Part shown: positions 1-7,395 of the stretch, piece after piece
How positions within the stretch are numbered: the stretch's first letter is position 1
Layout: each line of letters begins with the position of its first letter
DNA from: Rhizobiaceae bacterium
GTDB lineage: Bacteria; Pseudomonadota; Alphaproteobacteria; Rhizobiales; Rhizobiaceae
Assembly: GCA_021648425.1 (NCBI GenBank)
Contig: JAKISV010000117.1
Coordinates: 1-8,867 of the forward strand
DNA: 8,867 bases
Direction of reading: 5' to 3'
Position numbers and translations under genes: made by a program
Notes under the pieces: generated by a model
The model's database searches: none
What the model saw: the letters and a program-made list of their open reading frames with translations, nothing else
What the model was told of the DNA's origin: nothing

Positions 1-1351
1 ACAGGGTTGGGTGGGCATGGCAGGTGCGGGCCAAATCTTCAGCTGAACCGCTAAACTCCATCAAAACTGCCGCCTCATGGATCATTTCACCAGCCTGGGC
101 ACCCAGAATATGTACCCCAAGCACTTTGTCAGTTTTGGCATCGGCAATAACTTTGACAAACCCGTCGGGCGTCTGGTTGGCCTTGGCCCGCCCATTGCCC
201 AGAAAAGAGAACTTGCCGACATTATAGGCAATGCCATCAGCTTTCAGTTCGTCTTCGGTTTTACCCACCGATGAAACCTCCGGCATGGTGTAAACCACGC
301 CCGGAATGACATCATAATTTACATGGCCTGACTGACCGGCCAGGATTTCAGCCACAGCAATACCTTCATCTTCAGCCTTGTGGGCCAACATCGGGCCACG
401 CACACAATCGCCAATGGCATAGATACCATCAACTGAGGTTTTAAAATGATTGTCAATCTCAACCTGCCCGCGCTCACTGACTTTCACCCCGGCTTCGGCA
501 AGACCCAGGCCTTGCGTGTAGGGGACACGACCAATAGCAACCAGAACCACATCGGCCTTGATGTTTTTGCTATCACCGCCCTTTGCCGGTTCAATGCTGA
601 CGGTAACACCAGACTTTGCTGTCTTGACGCCTGTTACCTTGTGACCAAGTTTGAATTCAAATCCCTGTTTTTTCAAAAGTCTCGGGAATTGCTTGGCAAT
701 ATCGCCATCCATGCCCGGCAATATCCGGTCAAGAAACTCGACAACCGTTACTTTGGTGCCCAACCGGGCCCAAACCGAGCCAAGTTCAAGGTCAATAACA
801 CCAGCCCCGACGACAACCATGGTTTTGGGAACCTTGGTTAGTTCAAGCGCCCCGGTTGATGATACCACCTGCTTTTCATCGATCTTTATACCGGGCAACT
901 GCGCAACGTCAGACCCTGTCGCAATGACAATATTGCTGGTGTCAAGGGACTGCGTGGAACCATCTTCTGCGGTTACTTCCACCTTGCCTTTTCCGGCGAT
1001 TTTTCCAGTGCCATGAAAGGCAGTAATCTTGTTTTTCTTGAACAGGAACTCAATACCCTTGGTATTGCTGTCAACCACTTCATTTTTAAAAGCCAGCAGT
1101 TGTTTGACATTGATCTTGGGATTGCAGCCACCGATACCCATTTTCTCAAAGCTGTGACCAGCTTCGGCAAAGGATTCAGAAGCATGGAGCAACGCTTTGG
1201 AAGGAATACACCCAACATTCAGGCAGGTGCCGCCATGGGCGGTGCGTTTTTCCACCACCGCAACCTTCAGGCCCAATTGGGCAGCGCGAATTGCGCAGAC
1301 ATATCCACCAGGGCCGGTGCCAATTACTGTCAGATCAAAGTTATTTGCCAT
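1..1351 (-). CDS. lpd: Dihydrolipoyl dehydrogenase (E3 of the 2-oxoglutarate dehydrogenase complex), C-terminus cut by window edge
   Basis: This is the flavoprotein that reoxidises the dihydrolipoyl groups on SucB and passes electrons through FAD to NAD+. The 450 codons visible from ATG at 1351 show an FAD-binding GTGPGG motif (residues 11-16) and the redox disulfide GGTCLNVGCIPSK, with Cys43 and Cys48. An NAD-binding Rossmann motif lies at 182-187, a second FAD motif YAIGDC at 311-316, and the catalytic HAHPTL at 445-450 (His447 the likely base). The family is usually about 465-475 residues, so roughly 15-25 residues, including the Glu partner of the His, lie beyond the left edge. The start is supported by the MANNFDLTVIG N-terminus. 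The gene begins one base after the sucB stop (TAAAATG) and lacks a strong Shine-Dalgarno of its own, which suggests coupling to sucB. Oddity: the NAD motif reads GAGVID rather than the usual GAGVIG. The family call is near certain, and the assignment to this complex rests on operon position. Confidence 0.97.
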   Translation of the reverse strand, partial: MANNFDLTVIGTGPGGYVCAIRAAQLGLKVAVVEKRTAHGGTCLNVGCIPSKALLHASESFAEAGHSFEKMGIGGCNPKINVKQLLAFKNEVVDSNTKGIEFLFKKNKITAFHGTGKIAGKGKVEVTAEDGSTQSLDTSNIVIATGSDVAQLPGIKIDEKQVVSSTGALELTKVPKTMVVVGAGVIDLELGSVWARLGTKVTVVEFLDRILPGMDGDIAKQFPRLLKKQGFEFKLGHKVTGVKTAKSGVTVSIEPAKGGDSKNIKADVVLVAIGRVPYTQGLGLAEAGVKVSERGQVEIDNHFKTSVDGIYAIGDCVRGPMLAHKAEDEGIAVAEILAGQSGHVNYDVIPGVVYTMPEVSSVGKTEDELKADGIAYNVGKFSFLGNGRAKANQTPDGFVKVIADAKTDKVLGVHILGAQAGEMIHEAAVLMEFSGSAEDLARTCHAHPTL

Positions 1352-1352
1352 T

Positions 1353-2555
1353 TTACAAATCCAGTATCATGCGTTTAGGGTCTTCAAGGCTTTCTTTTAC
1401 CCGCACCAGGAAGGTCACAGCCTCCTTGCCATCAACCACCCGATGGTCATAGGAAAGAGCCAGATACATCATCGGCCGGGCAACAATTTCACCATTCACG
1501 ACCATTGGCCGCTGAACAATGTTGTGCATGCCCAGAATGCCTGACTGTGGCGCATTGAGGATTGGCGTTGACATCAGCGAGCCATAAATGCCGCCGTTGG
1601 AGATGGTGAACGAGCCGCCTTGCATGTCGGCCATCGACAATTTACCATCGCGGGCTTTTGCACCCAGCGCATTGATACCTTTTTCAATATCAGCCAATGA
1701 CATTTTTTCCGCATTGCGCAGAACAGGCACCACAAGCCCCTTGTCGGTGCCAACCGCGACACCGATATGGCAGTATTTTTTGTAAACAAGATCAGTGCCG
1801 TCTATCTGTGCATTGACCGAAGGAATTTCCTTCAAGGCCTGACAAACGGCCTTGGTGAAAAACCCCATAAATCCGAGTTTCACCTCGTGCTTTTTCTCAA
1901 ACAACTCTTTGTATTTTTTACGCATGTCCATCACCGAACCCATATCAACTTCGTTGAATGTAGTAAGAATAGCGGCCGTATCCTGCGCCTCTTTTAAGCG
2001 ACGCGCGATAGTCTGACGTAGACGGGACATCTTGATACGCTCTTCGCCATCTTCAGGCGTTGTTGGCGCTTTTGGTGCAGCAATCGGTGTGGCTGTTGCA
2101 GGCTGTTTATCCAGCACATCAGATTTTAAAATCTGGCCGCGTTTACCACTGCCCGATATTTCATCCGCTGAAAGGCCCTTTTCTTTCATCAATTTGCCCG
2201 CTGCCGGCGAAGGGGGCATGGAAGAAGAAGGCGATGTCGGTGCGGATTTTTCCACACTTGGCTTTGCTGCCACAGACTTGGCTGCTGAAGGAGCAGGTTT
2301 TGCTGCGCTGGCACCACCACCTGGCGTAATTATCCCCAAAACAGCCCCAACTTCAACATTGTCACCTTCTTTTGCCATAACTTCCGACAATGTGCCGGCA
2401 ACAGAGGCTGGAACCTCGATTGAAACCTTGTCCGTTTCAAGCTCCACCAATGGCTCATCAACATTGAAACTTTCTCCAACCTGTTTCAACCAGGTGCCGA
2501 TTGTCGCCTCGGTTATTGATTCACCCAGAACTGGAACTTTAATTTCGATTGCCAT
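1353..2555 (-). CDS. sucB: Dihydrolipoyllysine succinyltransferase (E2 of the 2-oxoglutarate dehydrogenase complex)
   Basis: This 400-residue protein forms the core of the complex. It carries the succinyl group on lipoyl-lysine and transfers it to CoA. Domains in order: a single lipoyl domain at about 3-76 with lipoylation site ETDKVSIEVPA (Lys43); an Ala/Pro/Ser-rich swinging linker at about 80-114; a peripheral-subunit-binding domain at about 115-148 (SPAAGKLMKEKG ... GSGKRGQ); a second short linker; and the acyltransferase domain from about 172 to the end. The catalytic SYDHRVVDG has His371 and Asp375. One lipoyl domain and the short C-terminus RMILDL are normal for this enzyme and argue against pyruvate dehydrogenase E2. 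The start at 2555 is supported by the family-typical MAIEIKVPVLGESI and by AAGGTG seven bases upstream. It lies 36 nt after sucA and 1 nt before lpd. The Arg common in the binding domain (PAARKL) is Gly here. The gene symbol odhB is also used. Confidence 0.98.
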   Translation of the reverse strand: MAIEIKVPVLGESITEATIGTWLKQVGESFNVDEPLVELETDKVSIEVPASVAGTLSEVMAKEGDNVEVGAVLGIITPGGGASAAKPAPSAAKSVAAKPSVEKSAPTSPSSSMPPSPAAGKLMKEKGLSADEISGSGKRGQILKSDVLDKQPATATPIAAPKAPTTPEDGEERIKMSRLRQTIARRLKEAQDTAAILTTFNEVDMGSVMDMRKKYKELFEKKHEVKLGFMGFFTKAVCQALKEIPSVNAQIDGTDLVYKKYCHIGVAVGTDKGLVVPVLRNAEKMSLADIEKGINALGAKARDGKLSMADMQGGSFTISNGGIYGSLMSTPILNAPQSGILGMHNIVQRPMVVNGEIVARPMMYLALSYDHRVVDGKEAVTFLVRVKESLEDPKRMILDL

Positions 2556-2562
2556 TATTCGT

Positions 2563-2568
2563 CACCTT
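2563..2568 (-). promoter_or_regulatory. Shine-Dalgarno of sucB
   Basis: The minus strand reads AAGGTG followed by ACGAATA and the ATG at 2555, a seven-base spacing. It lies in the 36-nt gap after the sucA stop. Together with the conserved N-terminus it fixes the sucB start and suggests that E2 translation initiates independently. No promoter or terminator is apparent in this gap. Confidence 0.75.
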
Positions 2569-2591
2569 TTTGCGGTAATGTTGTATGCTTC

Positions 2592-5549
2592 TTATCCACC
2601 CAGAGCATCTTCGAGCAGCGATTCCAGCTGGGCTAAATGTTTCGACATCATGCCGGTGGCCGGAGATGCGGAGGCCGGGCGCCCCGTATATCTGGCTCGT
2701 TTATATTTAGAATCGATATGATCAAATACCCATTCCAGATAGGGCTCAAGAAAACTCCAGGCCCCCATGTTTTTCGGCTCTTCCTGACACCAGACCCATT
2801 CTGCATTTGGAAAGCGTGAAAGTTCAGTAATCAGCGCTTTAACCGGCACCGGATAAAGCTGCTCTACACGCAACAGGTATATATCATTAATGCCGCGTTT
2901 TTCGCGTTCCTCATACAAGTCGTAATAAACCTTGCCGGTACACATCACCACTCGCCGGATTTTGTTGTCTTTAGCCAGCTTGATCGGTTCGCCTTTAAGA
3001 ACTTCCGCATGATCCCACAACAACCGGTGGAAAGAAAACTTGCTGTCAAATTCACTAATATCCGATACAGCGCGTTTGTGACGCAGCAGAGATTTTGGTG
3101 TCATTAACACCAGCGGTTTTCTAAACTCTCGATGCATCTGACGCCGCAAAATATGAAAATAATTGGCTGGCGTCGTGCAATTTGCAATCTGCATATTATC
3201 TTCCGCACAGGATTGCAAAAAGCGTTCCAGTCTGGCTGAAGAGTGTTCAGGCCCCTGGCCTTCATACCCATGAGGCAAAAGCAAAACCAGCCCACTCATA
3301 CGCAACCATTTTCGCTCGCCCGAAGATATGAACTGGTCAATTACCACCTGTGCCCCATTGGTAAAATCACCGAACTGAGCTTCCCACATCACCAATGTGG
3401 AAGGAGCAGAAAGCGTATAGCCATATTCATAGCCAAGCACTGCTTCTTCCGAAAGCATGGAATTGATTACATCGAAATCCGGTTGGGTTTCAGACAGGTT
3501 ATTCAAAGGCGTATAACGTGCCTCGGTATCTTGATCATATAATACCGAATGGCGTTGGGAAAAAGTACCGCGCTCCACATCCTGCCCCGACAGGCGAACA
3601 TTATAGCCTTCCGTCAACAGGCTGCCAAATGCCAACGCTTCCGCCATTGCCCAATCGATACCCTTCCCGCTTTTTACCATCGCCGCGCGATTGTCAAACA
3701 GCCTGCGAATAGTACGATGGGCATTAAAGCTTTCTGGAATATGAGAGAGTTTTGCCCCCAGGGCTTTCAATTTTTTTGCTGGTAAGCCGGTTTTACCGCG
3801 ACGCGGTTCATCAGTGGCACCGGCAGCTTTATAGCCACTCCACACCCCATCAAGCCAATCAGCCTTGTTGGGTTTATAATTCTGACCGATCTCAAATTCA
3901 CCTTCAAGAAATTCTCGAAAATCGGCTTTCAGTTTTTCTGTATCCTTTTCAGAAACAAGATTTTCCTCAGCCAGGCGTTTGGAATAAATCTGCAACGTTG
4001 TCGGGTGAGTTTTGATTTTTTTATACATGATCGGCTGGGTAAAGGACGGCTCATCGCCCTCATTGTGACCAAACCGGCGATAGCAGAACATGTCAATTAC
4101 CACTGGTTTGTGGAATTTCTGTCGAAATTCAATTGCCACCTTCGCAGCATAAACAACCGCTTCAGGATCATCACCATTGATATGAAAAATCGGTGCCTCA
4201 ATCATCTTTGCCACGTCAGATGGGTAAGGTGAGGAGCGTGAAAGACGTGGATTAGTAGTAAAGCCTATCTGATTATTAACAATAAAATGAATGGAGCCGC
4301 CGGTTCGGTGTCCTTTAAGGCCCGACAAGCCAAAACACTCTGCCACGACGCCCTGCCCAGCAAAAGCTGCATCACCGTGCAATAGCAATGGCAAAACCGT
4401 GTTGCGTACCCGGTCCCCGTCCGGCCCTTTTTTCTCGCCCGCATCCTGTTTAGCGCGTACCTTGCCTAATACCACCGGATTGACGATTTCAAGATGCGAA
4501 GGGTTGGCAGCAAGCGACAGATGCACTTTGTTGCCATCAAATTCGCGATCAGATGAAGCCCCCAGATGATATTTCACATCACCCGACCCTTCCACTTCAT
4601 CGGGTTTATAAGAACCACCCATGAATTCATTGAAGATAGCATGGTGGGGTTTTCCCATCACACTGGAAAGCACGTTTAACCGCCCGCGGTGAGGCATGCC
4701 CAGAATAATCTCTTTCAGGCCCAACTGCCCGCCGCGTTTGATAATCTGTTCAAGTGCCGGAATAAGCGATTCTCCACCATCCAGCCCGAAGCGCTTTGTG
4801 CCTTTATATTTGACATCAAGGAACTTCTCAAAACCTTCAGCTTCAACCAGCTTGTTCAGGATGGCTTTTTTACCCAGTTCAGTAAAAGCCACTCCCTTGT
4901 CTGGACCCTCAATGCGCTCCTGAATCCAGGCCTTTTCCTGAGGGTTGGAAATATGCATGAATTCAACACCTATCGTTGAGCAATAGGTTCTGTTCAGAAT
5001 TTCCAGCATCTCACGAATAGTGGCAAATTCCAGGCCAAGCATATAATCGATAAAAATCTGCCGGTCATAGTCAGCATCTGTAAAACCATAAGTCGATGGA
5101 TGCAGTTCATTATGGGCTTCGCGCCAGCCGGTTATTTTCAGCGGATCAAGGTCAGCATGTAAATGTCCGCGCATGCGATAGGCACGGATCATCATGATTG
5201 CCGACACCGAATCGCGCGTTGCCTGCAATACTTCGCTTTCGCTCAGACTTGCACTCGCCTCATGAGACTTTATCTTTTCGCCAATAATTCCTTCAACAGC
5301 AGGCCAGTCTCCATCCAGTGCGTTGACCAATTCTCCATTCTGCGCAACAGGCCAGTTATCACGCCCCCAGGAAGGGCCGTCGGGCATTTGTCCGTTTGCC
5401 GGTTCATCCATGGTTGCAAACCAGTTACGCCATTCCTCATCGACTGAATTGGGGTCTTTTTGATATTTCGCAAAAAGACCTTCCAGCCAGGCGGCATTTG
5501 AGCCATTGAGAAATGAGGAAAATTCTTCGTTCACATTCTGGCCTGCCAT
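2592..5549 (-). CDS. sucA: 2-oxoglutarate dehydrogenase E1 component (thiamine diphosphate-dependent)
   Basis: This 985-residue enzyme decarboxylates 2-oxoglutarate on thiamine diphosphate and reductively succinylates the lipoyl group of SucB. It committs carbon through the second half of the TCA cycle. The N-terminal segment (about 10-45, SSFLNGSNAAWLEGLFAKYQ) is the usual SucA N-terminal helix. Active-site landmarks include GMPHRGRLNVL (284-294), HLSLAANPSHLE (343-354), and the ThDP/Mg region HGDAAFAGQGVV (391-402) continuing to NNQIGFTT (425-432). RRFGHNEGDEP (491-501) follows. The transketolase-like pyrimidine domain has SGQDVERGTFSQRH (654-667) and LPHGYEGQGPEHSSAR (758-773). The C-terminal domain carries LYPVP, QEEPKNMGAW and SASPATG. 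Length is normal for the family (roughly 930-1000). The start at 5549 is the only upstream-reaching in-frame ATG and gives the expected MAGQNVNEEFSSF, but it has no close Shine-Dalgarno. It sits 50 nt after sucD and 36 nt before sucB. Confidence 0.98.
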   Translation of the reverse strand: MAGQNVNEEFSSFLNGSNAAWLEGLFAKYQKDPNSVDEEWRNWFATMDEPANGQMPDGPSWGRDNWPVAQNGELVNALDGDWPAVEGIIGEKIKSHEASASLSESEVLQATRDSVSAIMMIRAYRMRGHLHADLDPLKITGWREAHNELHPSTYGFTDADYDRQIFIDYMLGLEFATIREMLEILNRTYCSTIGVEFMHISNPQEKAWIQERIEGPDKGVAFTELGKKAILNKLVEAEGFEKFLDVKYKGTKRFGLDGGESLIPALEQIIKRGGQLGLKEIILGMPHRGRLNVLSSVMGKPHHAIFNEFMGGSYKPDEVEGSGDVKYHLGASSDREFDGNKVHLSLAANPSHLEIVNPVVLGKVRAKQDAGEKKGPDGDRVRNTVLPLLLHGDAAFAGQGVVAECFGLSGLKGHRTGGSIHFIVNNQIGFTTNPRLSRSSPYPSDVAKMIEAPIFHINGDDPEAVVYAAKVAIEFRQKFHKPVVIDMFCYRRFGHNEGDEPSFTQPIMYKKIKTHPTTLQIYSKRLAEENLVSEKDTEKLKADFREFLEGEFEIGQNYKPNKADWLDGVWSGYKAAGATDEPRRGKTGLPAKKLKALGAKLSHIPESFNAHRTIRRLFDNRAAMVKSGKGIDWAMAEALAFGSLLTEGYNVRLSGQDVERGTFSQRHSVLYDQDTEARYTPLNNLSETQPDFDVINSMLSEEAVLGYEYGYTLSAPSTLVMWEAQFGDFTNGAQVVIDQFISSGERKWLRMSGLVLLLPHGYEGQGPEHSSARLERFLQSCAEDNMQIANCTTPANYFHILRRQMHREFRKPLVLMTPKSLLRHKRAVSDISEFDSKFSFHRLLWDHAEVLKGEPIKLAKDNKIRRVVMCTGKVYYDLYEEREKRGINDIYLLRVEQLYPVPVKALITELSRFPNAEWVWCQEEPKNMGAWSFLEPYLEWVFDHIDSKYKRARYTGRPASASPATGMMSKHLAQLESLLEDALGG

Positions 5550-5557
5550 TAAGTTGT

Positions 5558-5575
5558 CGGGAATACCCCGCCTCC
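5558..5575 (-). promoter_or_regulatory. Distant Shine-Dalgarno of sucA with an intervening small hairpin
   Basis: The minus strand carries a perfect GGAGG at 5575-5571, but 21 bases separate it from the sucA ATG, which is too far for normal use. Directly between them is the inverted repeat CGGG-GTATT-CCCG (5570-5558), followed by eight unpaired bases ACAACTTA and the ATG. If the hairpin forms, GGAGG sits about eight bases from the start. No in-frame ATG or GTG exists closer to the GGAGG. The sequence elements are seen directly, and the folding and its role are inferred. A four-pair GC stem is only modestly stable. Confidence 0.4.
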
Positions 5576-5599
5576 ATATTGCTGCGCGTCTATTTTCAA

Positions 5600-6514
5600 T
5601 CAGCCGTTTAATACGCCAAGCAGCGTATCACCCAGTTTTGCCGGTGAAGGCGAAACCGTTACACCCGCACTTTGAAGTGCATCTATCTTGTCTTGTGCGC
5701 CACCTTTACCACCAGAAATCACGGCACCTGCATGGCCCATCGTGCGCCCCGCCGGTGCAGTGCGACCGGCAATGAATGCCACCACCGGTTTGGATTTACC
5801 CCGCGCAGCTTCATCCTTCAGAAATTGCGCTGCATCTTCTTCGGCAGAACCGCCGATTTCACCGATCATGATGATTGATTTGGTTTCTTCATCACCTAAG
5901 AACATTTCAAGAATATCAATGAACTCGGTTCCCTTCACCGGATCGCCACCAATACCCACCGCCGTGGTTTGGCCCAGTCCGGCATTGGTGGTTTGAAACA
6001 CAGCTTCATAAGTAAGTGTGCCGGAGCGTGACAAAATCCCCACATTGCCCTTCTTGAAAATACTGCCTGGCATAATGCCGATTTTGCATTCATCCGGCGT
6101 CATAATTCCTGGACAGTTTGGGCCAACAAGACGCGAGGCTGACTTGCGCAGATGAGCCTTAACCTTGACCATGTCAATCACAGGAATACCCTCGGTGATA
6201 CAAACAATCAGCCCGATTTCGGCATCAATTGCTTCGATGATTGCTGCAGCGGCCCCTGCAGGCGGTACATAAATCACAGAGGCATTAGCCCCGGTTACAT
6301 CCCTGCCCTCAGCCACAGTGGCAAAAATCGGCAGCTGGGTTCCCTCAGCCTCACCACTGCCGGCAGTCCAGGTGGCGCCACCCTTTTTTGGATGGATGCC
6401 GCCAACCATTTTAGTACCGTGATAAGCAAGCGCCTGCTCAGTATGAAATGTGCCGGTTTTACCGGTCATTCCCTGAACGAGTATTTTTGTGTCTTTGTTG
6501 ATCAGTATGGACAT
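5600..6514 (-). CDS. sucD: Succinyl-CoA synthetase (succinate-CoA ligase) alpha subunit
   Basis: This 304-residue subunit binds CoA and carries the phosphohistidine through which succinyl-CoA cleavage is linked to nucleoside triphosphate formation. The CoA-binding Rossmann domain opens with SILINKDTKILVQGMTGKTG and continues to VIYVPPAGAAAAIIEAIDAE (80-99). The ligase domain has GPNCPGIMTPDECKIGIMPG (131-150), SRSGTLTYEA, GIGGDPVKGTEFIDILEMF and IGEIGGSAEEDAA. The phosphorylated histidine is His261 in GRTMGHAGAVISGGKGG. Length is close to the family norm of about 290-300, with a few extra residues around 46-60 (ATWTAGSGEAEGTQ). A weak TGGA lies six bases upstream of the ATG. Unusually, it does not directly follow sucC: a methyltransferase gene lies between them, ending 25 nt upstream. 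sucA follows 50 nt downstream. Confidence 0.98.
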   Translation of the reverse strand: MSILINKDTKILVQGMTGKTGTFHTEQALAYHGTKMVGGIHPKKGGATWTAGSGEAEGTQLPIFATVAEGRDVTGANASVIYVPPAGAAAAIIEAIDAEIGLIVCITEGIPVIDMVKVKAHLRKSASRLVGPNCPGIMTPDECKIGIMPGSIFKKGNVGILSRSGTLTYEAVFQTTNAGLGQTTAVGIGGDPVKGTEFIDILEMFLGDEETKSIIMIGEIGGSAEEDAAQFLKDEAARGKSKPVVAFIAGRTAPAGRTMGHAGAVISGGKGGAQDKIDALQSAGVTVSPSPAKLGDTLLGVLNG

Positions 6515-6539
6515 GTGTTTTCCAGTGATTATTCAAATC

Positions 6540-7388
6540 TTATTCAGGTTTTGCCAGAAGCGCATTGATATTATCGTCAAAGGCGAGAGTGAGTGAATTG
6601 AGTACCAGGAAATCAAACCCGGCATTATTTACCATGCGTTTAAGGGTTTTTCTGGTGAAATAGTTTGTGTGATCAGGATAGCGAAACCCACACCATTTTT
6701 TCCCCATTATCCTGCGGTTGATGCTGCCATAGTTTGGCACCCGCAGGTAGACCCGACTACCAGGTTTCAATACCCGCATCACTTCGCTCAGAATCATTGC
6801 GGGATTTTGCTCATGTTCCAAATACGAGAACATCACAACCCCATCAAAAAAATTATCTTCAAAATTTTTAATTCCAACAAGAGCCGGCGCCTGGACAGCG
6901 TAACCACCTTTTTCTCGCATGTTTTTGTCAGCAATGGCATGCAGGGATCGCGAAACTTCAATGCCGTAGGGAATGGCATGTGTACCAAATTTCAATGAAC
7001 CGGCGCCACATCCGATATCGAGTATATTTCCAGCCTGAAAATATTTATCGACGTTGTTAAAACTTCTGCCGAACAGGCCCAGTCTCCAGCGCGTAATGCG
7101 GCTCAGGCGCGCACTAAGAGGGCGCAATTGAAGCCGGCGAAGGTTTTCAAGGTCAGAGGTTTTTTCCCAGGCAAATTCATCTTCCAGCGCATCATACCCT
7201 GGCAGGTTTCGCAAATAAATAAAATCACAACCGGAGCATTGGACCATTTTCCATTTCCCCTCCGAGTAATTAGGCAACTCACGAGGCTTATTCAAACCAC
7301 AGGCAGGACAATCCTGTTCGATATCTACAGGACTTACAGAGGATTTTACTCCCGGAGTGTTGTCGTTTGGTGGCTCCATAGCCAACAT
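6540..7388 (-). CDS. Zinc-ribbon class I SAM-dependent methyltransferase, substrate unknown
   Basis: The 282-residue product is predicted to transfer a methyl group from S-adenosylmethionine, and the acceptor cannot be told from sequence. An N-terminal four-cysteine zinc-ribbon-like unit is visible: CPACG (Cys27, Cys30) and CSGC (Cys51, Cys54). The Rossmann-fold domain has motif I ILDIGCGAG (122-130), acidic GIEVS (142-146), FFDGVVMFSYLEHEQNP (180-196) and the post-motif EVMRVLKPGSRVYLRVPN (202-219). The C-terminal W..P.H..yF...tL......aGF pattern (232-258) is typical of the Methyltransf_23-like group. No signal peptide or membrane segment is seen, so it is probably cytoplasmic. The ATG overlaps the sucC stop by one base (TAATG). 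A second in-frame ATG three codons later is also possible. Relatives with this architecture are often found in glycan or small-molecule modification clusters. A role tied to the TCA enzymes would be inference from position only. Confidence 0.88.
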   Translation of the reverse strand: MLAMEPPNDNTPGVKSSVSPVDIEQDCPACGLNKPRELPNYSEGKWKMVQCSGCDFIYLRNLPGYDALEDEFAWEKTSDLENLRRLQLRPLSARLSRITRWRLGLFGRSFNNVDKYFQAGNILDIGCGAGSLKFGTHAIPYGIEVSRSLHAIADKNMREKGGYAVQAPALVGIKNFEDNFFDGVVMFSYLEHEQNPAMILSEVMRVLKPGSRVYLRVPNYGSINRRIMGKKWCGFRYPDHTNYFTRKTLKRMVNNAGFDFLVLNSLTLAFDDNINALLAKPE

Positions 7389-7395
7389 TACCTTT
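7386..7395 (-). promoter_or_regulatory. Overlapping stop/start (TAATG) linking sucC to the methyltransferase
   Basis: The minus strand reads AAAGG-TAATG. TAA (7390-7388) ends sucC, and ATG (7388-7386) starts the methyltransferase, sharing one A. Such junctions usually mean termination-coupled reinitiation. AAAGG lies only two bases from this ATG, which is too close, but 11 bases from the next in-frame ATG at 7379. A weaker AGAG lies eight bases from the first ATG. The true start is therefore undecided between the two. Confidence 0.7.

Noticed and set aside
446..841. 131-residue open frame on the plus strand
   Set aside because: It is entirely antisense to lpd, and no family resemblance is visible.
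2032..2721. 229-residue open frame on the plus strand
   Set aside because: It lies antisense to sucB and the end of sucA, and its Ala/Pro/Ser-rich middle mirrors the sucB linker region. It has no recognisable domain, and the minus-strand genes are unambiguous.
5550..5599. Transcription terminator between sucD and sucA
   Set aside because: The only hairpin has a four-pair stem and no following U-run, and its position between GGAGG and the ATG fits a translational role better.
6515..6539. Separate promoter for sucD in the gap after the methyltransferase
   Set aside because: The gap is 25 nt of A/T-rich sequence with no convincing -10 and -35 pair. A promoter inside the methyltransferase gene cannot be excluded by eye.
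6540..7388. Recent horizontal insertion of the methyltransferase by a mobile element
   Set aside because: No flanking repeats, transposase remnants or clearly different base composition were seen, and the junctions are tight and operon-like.
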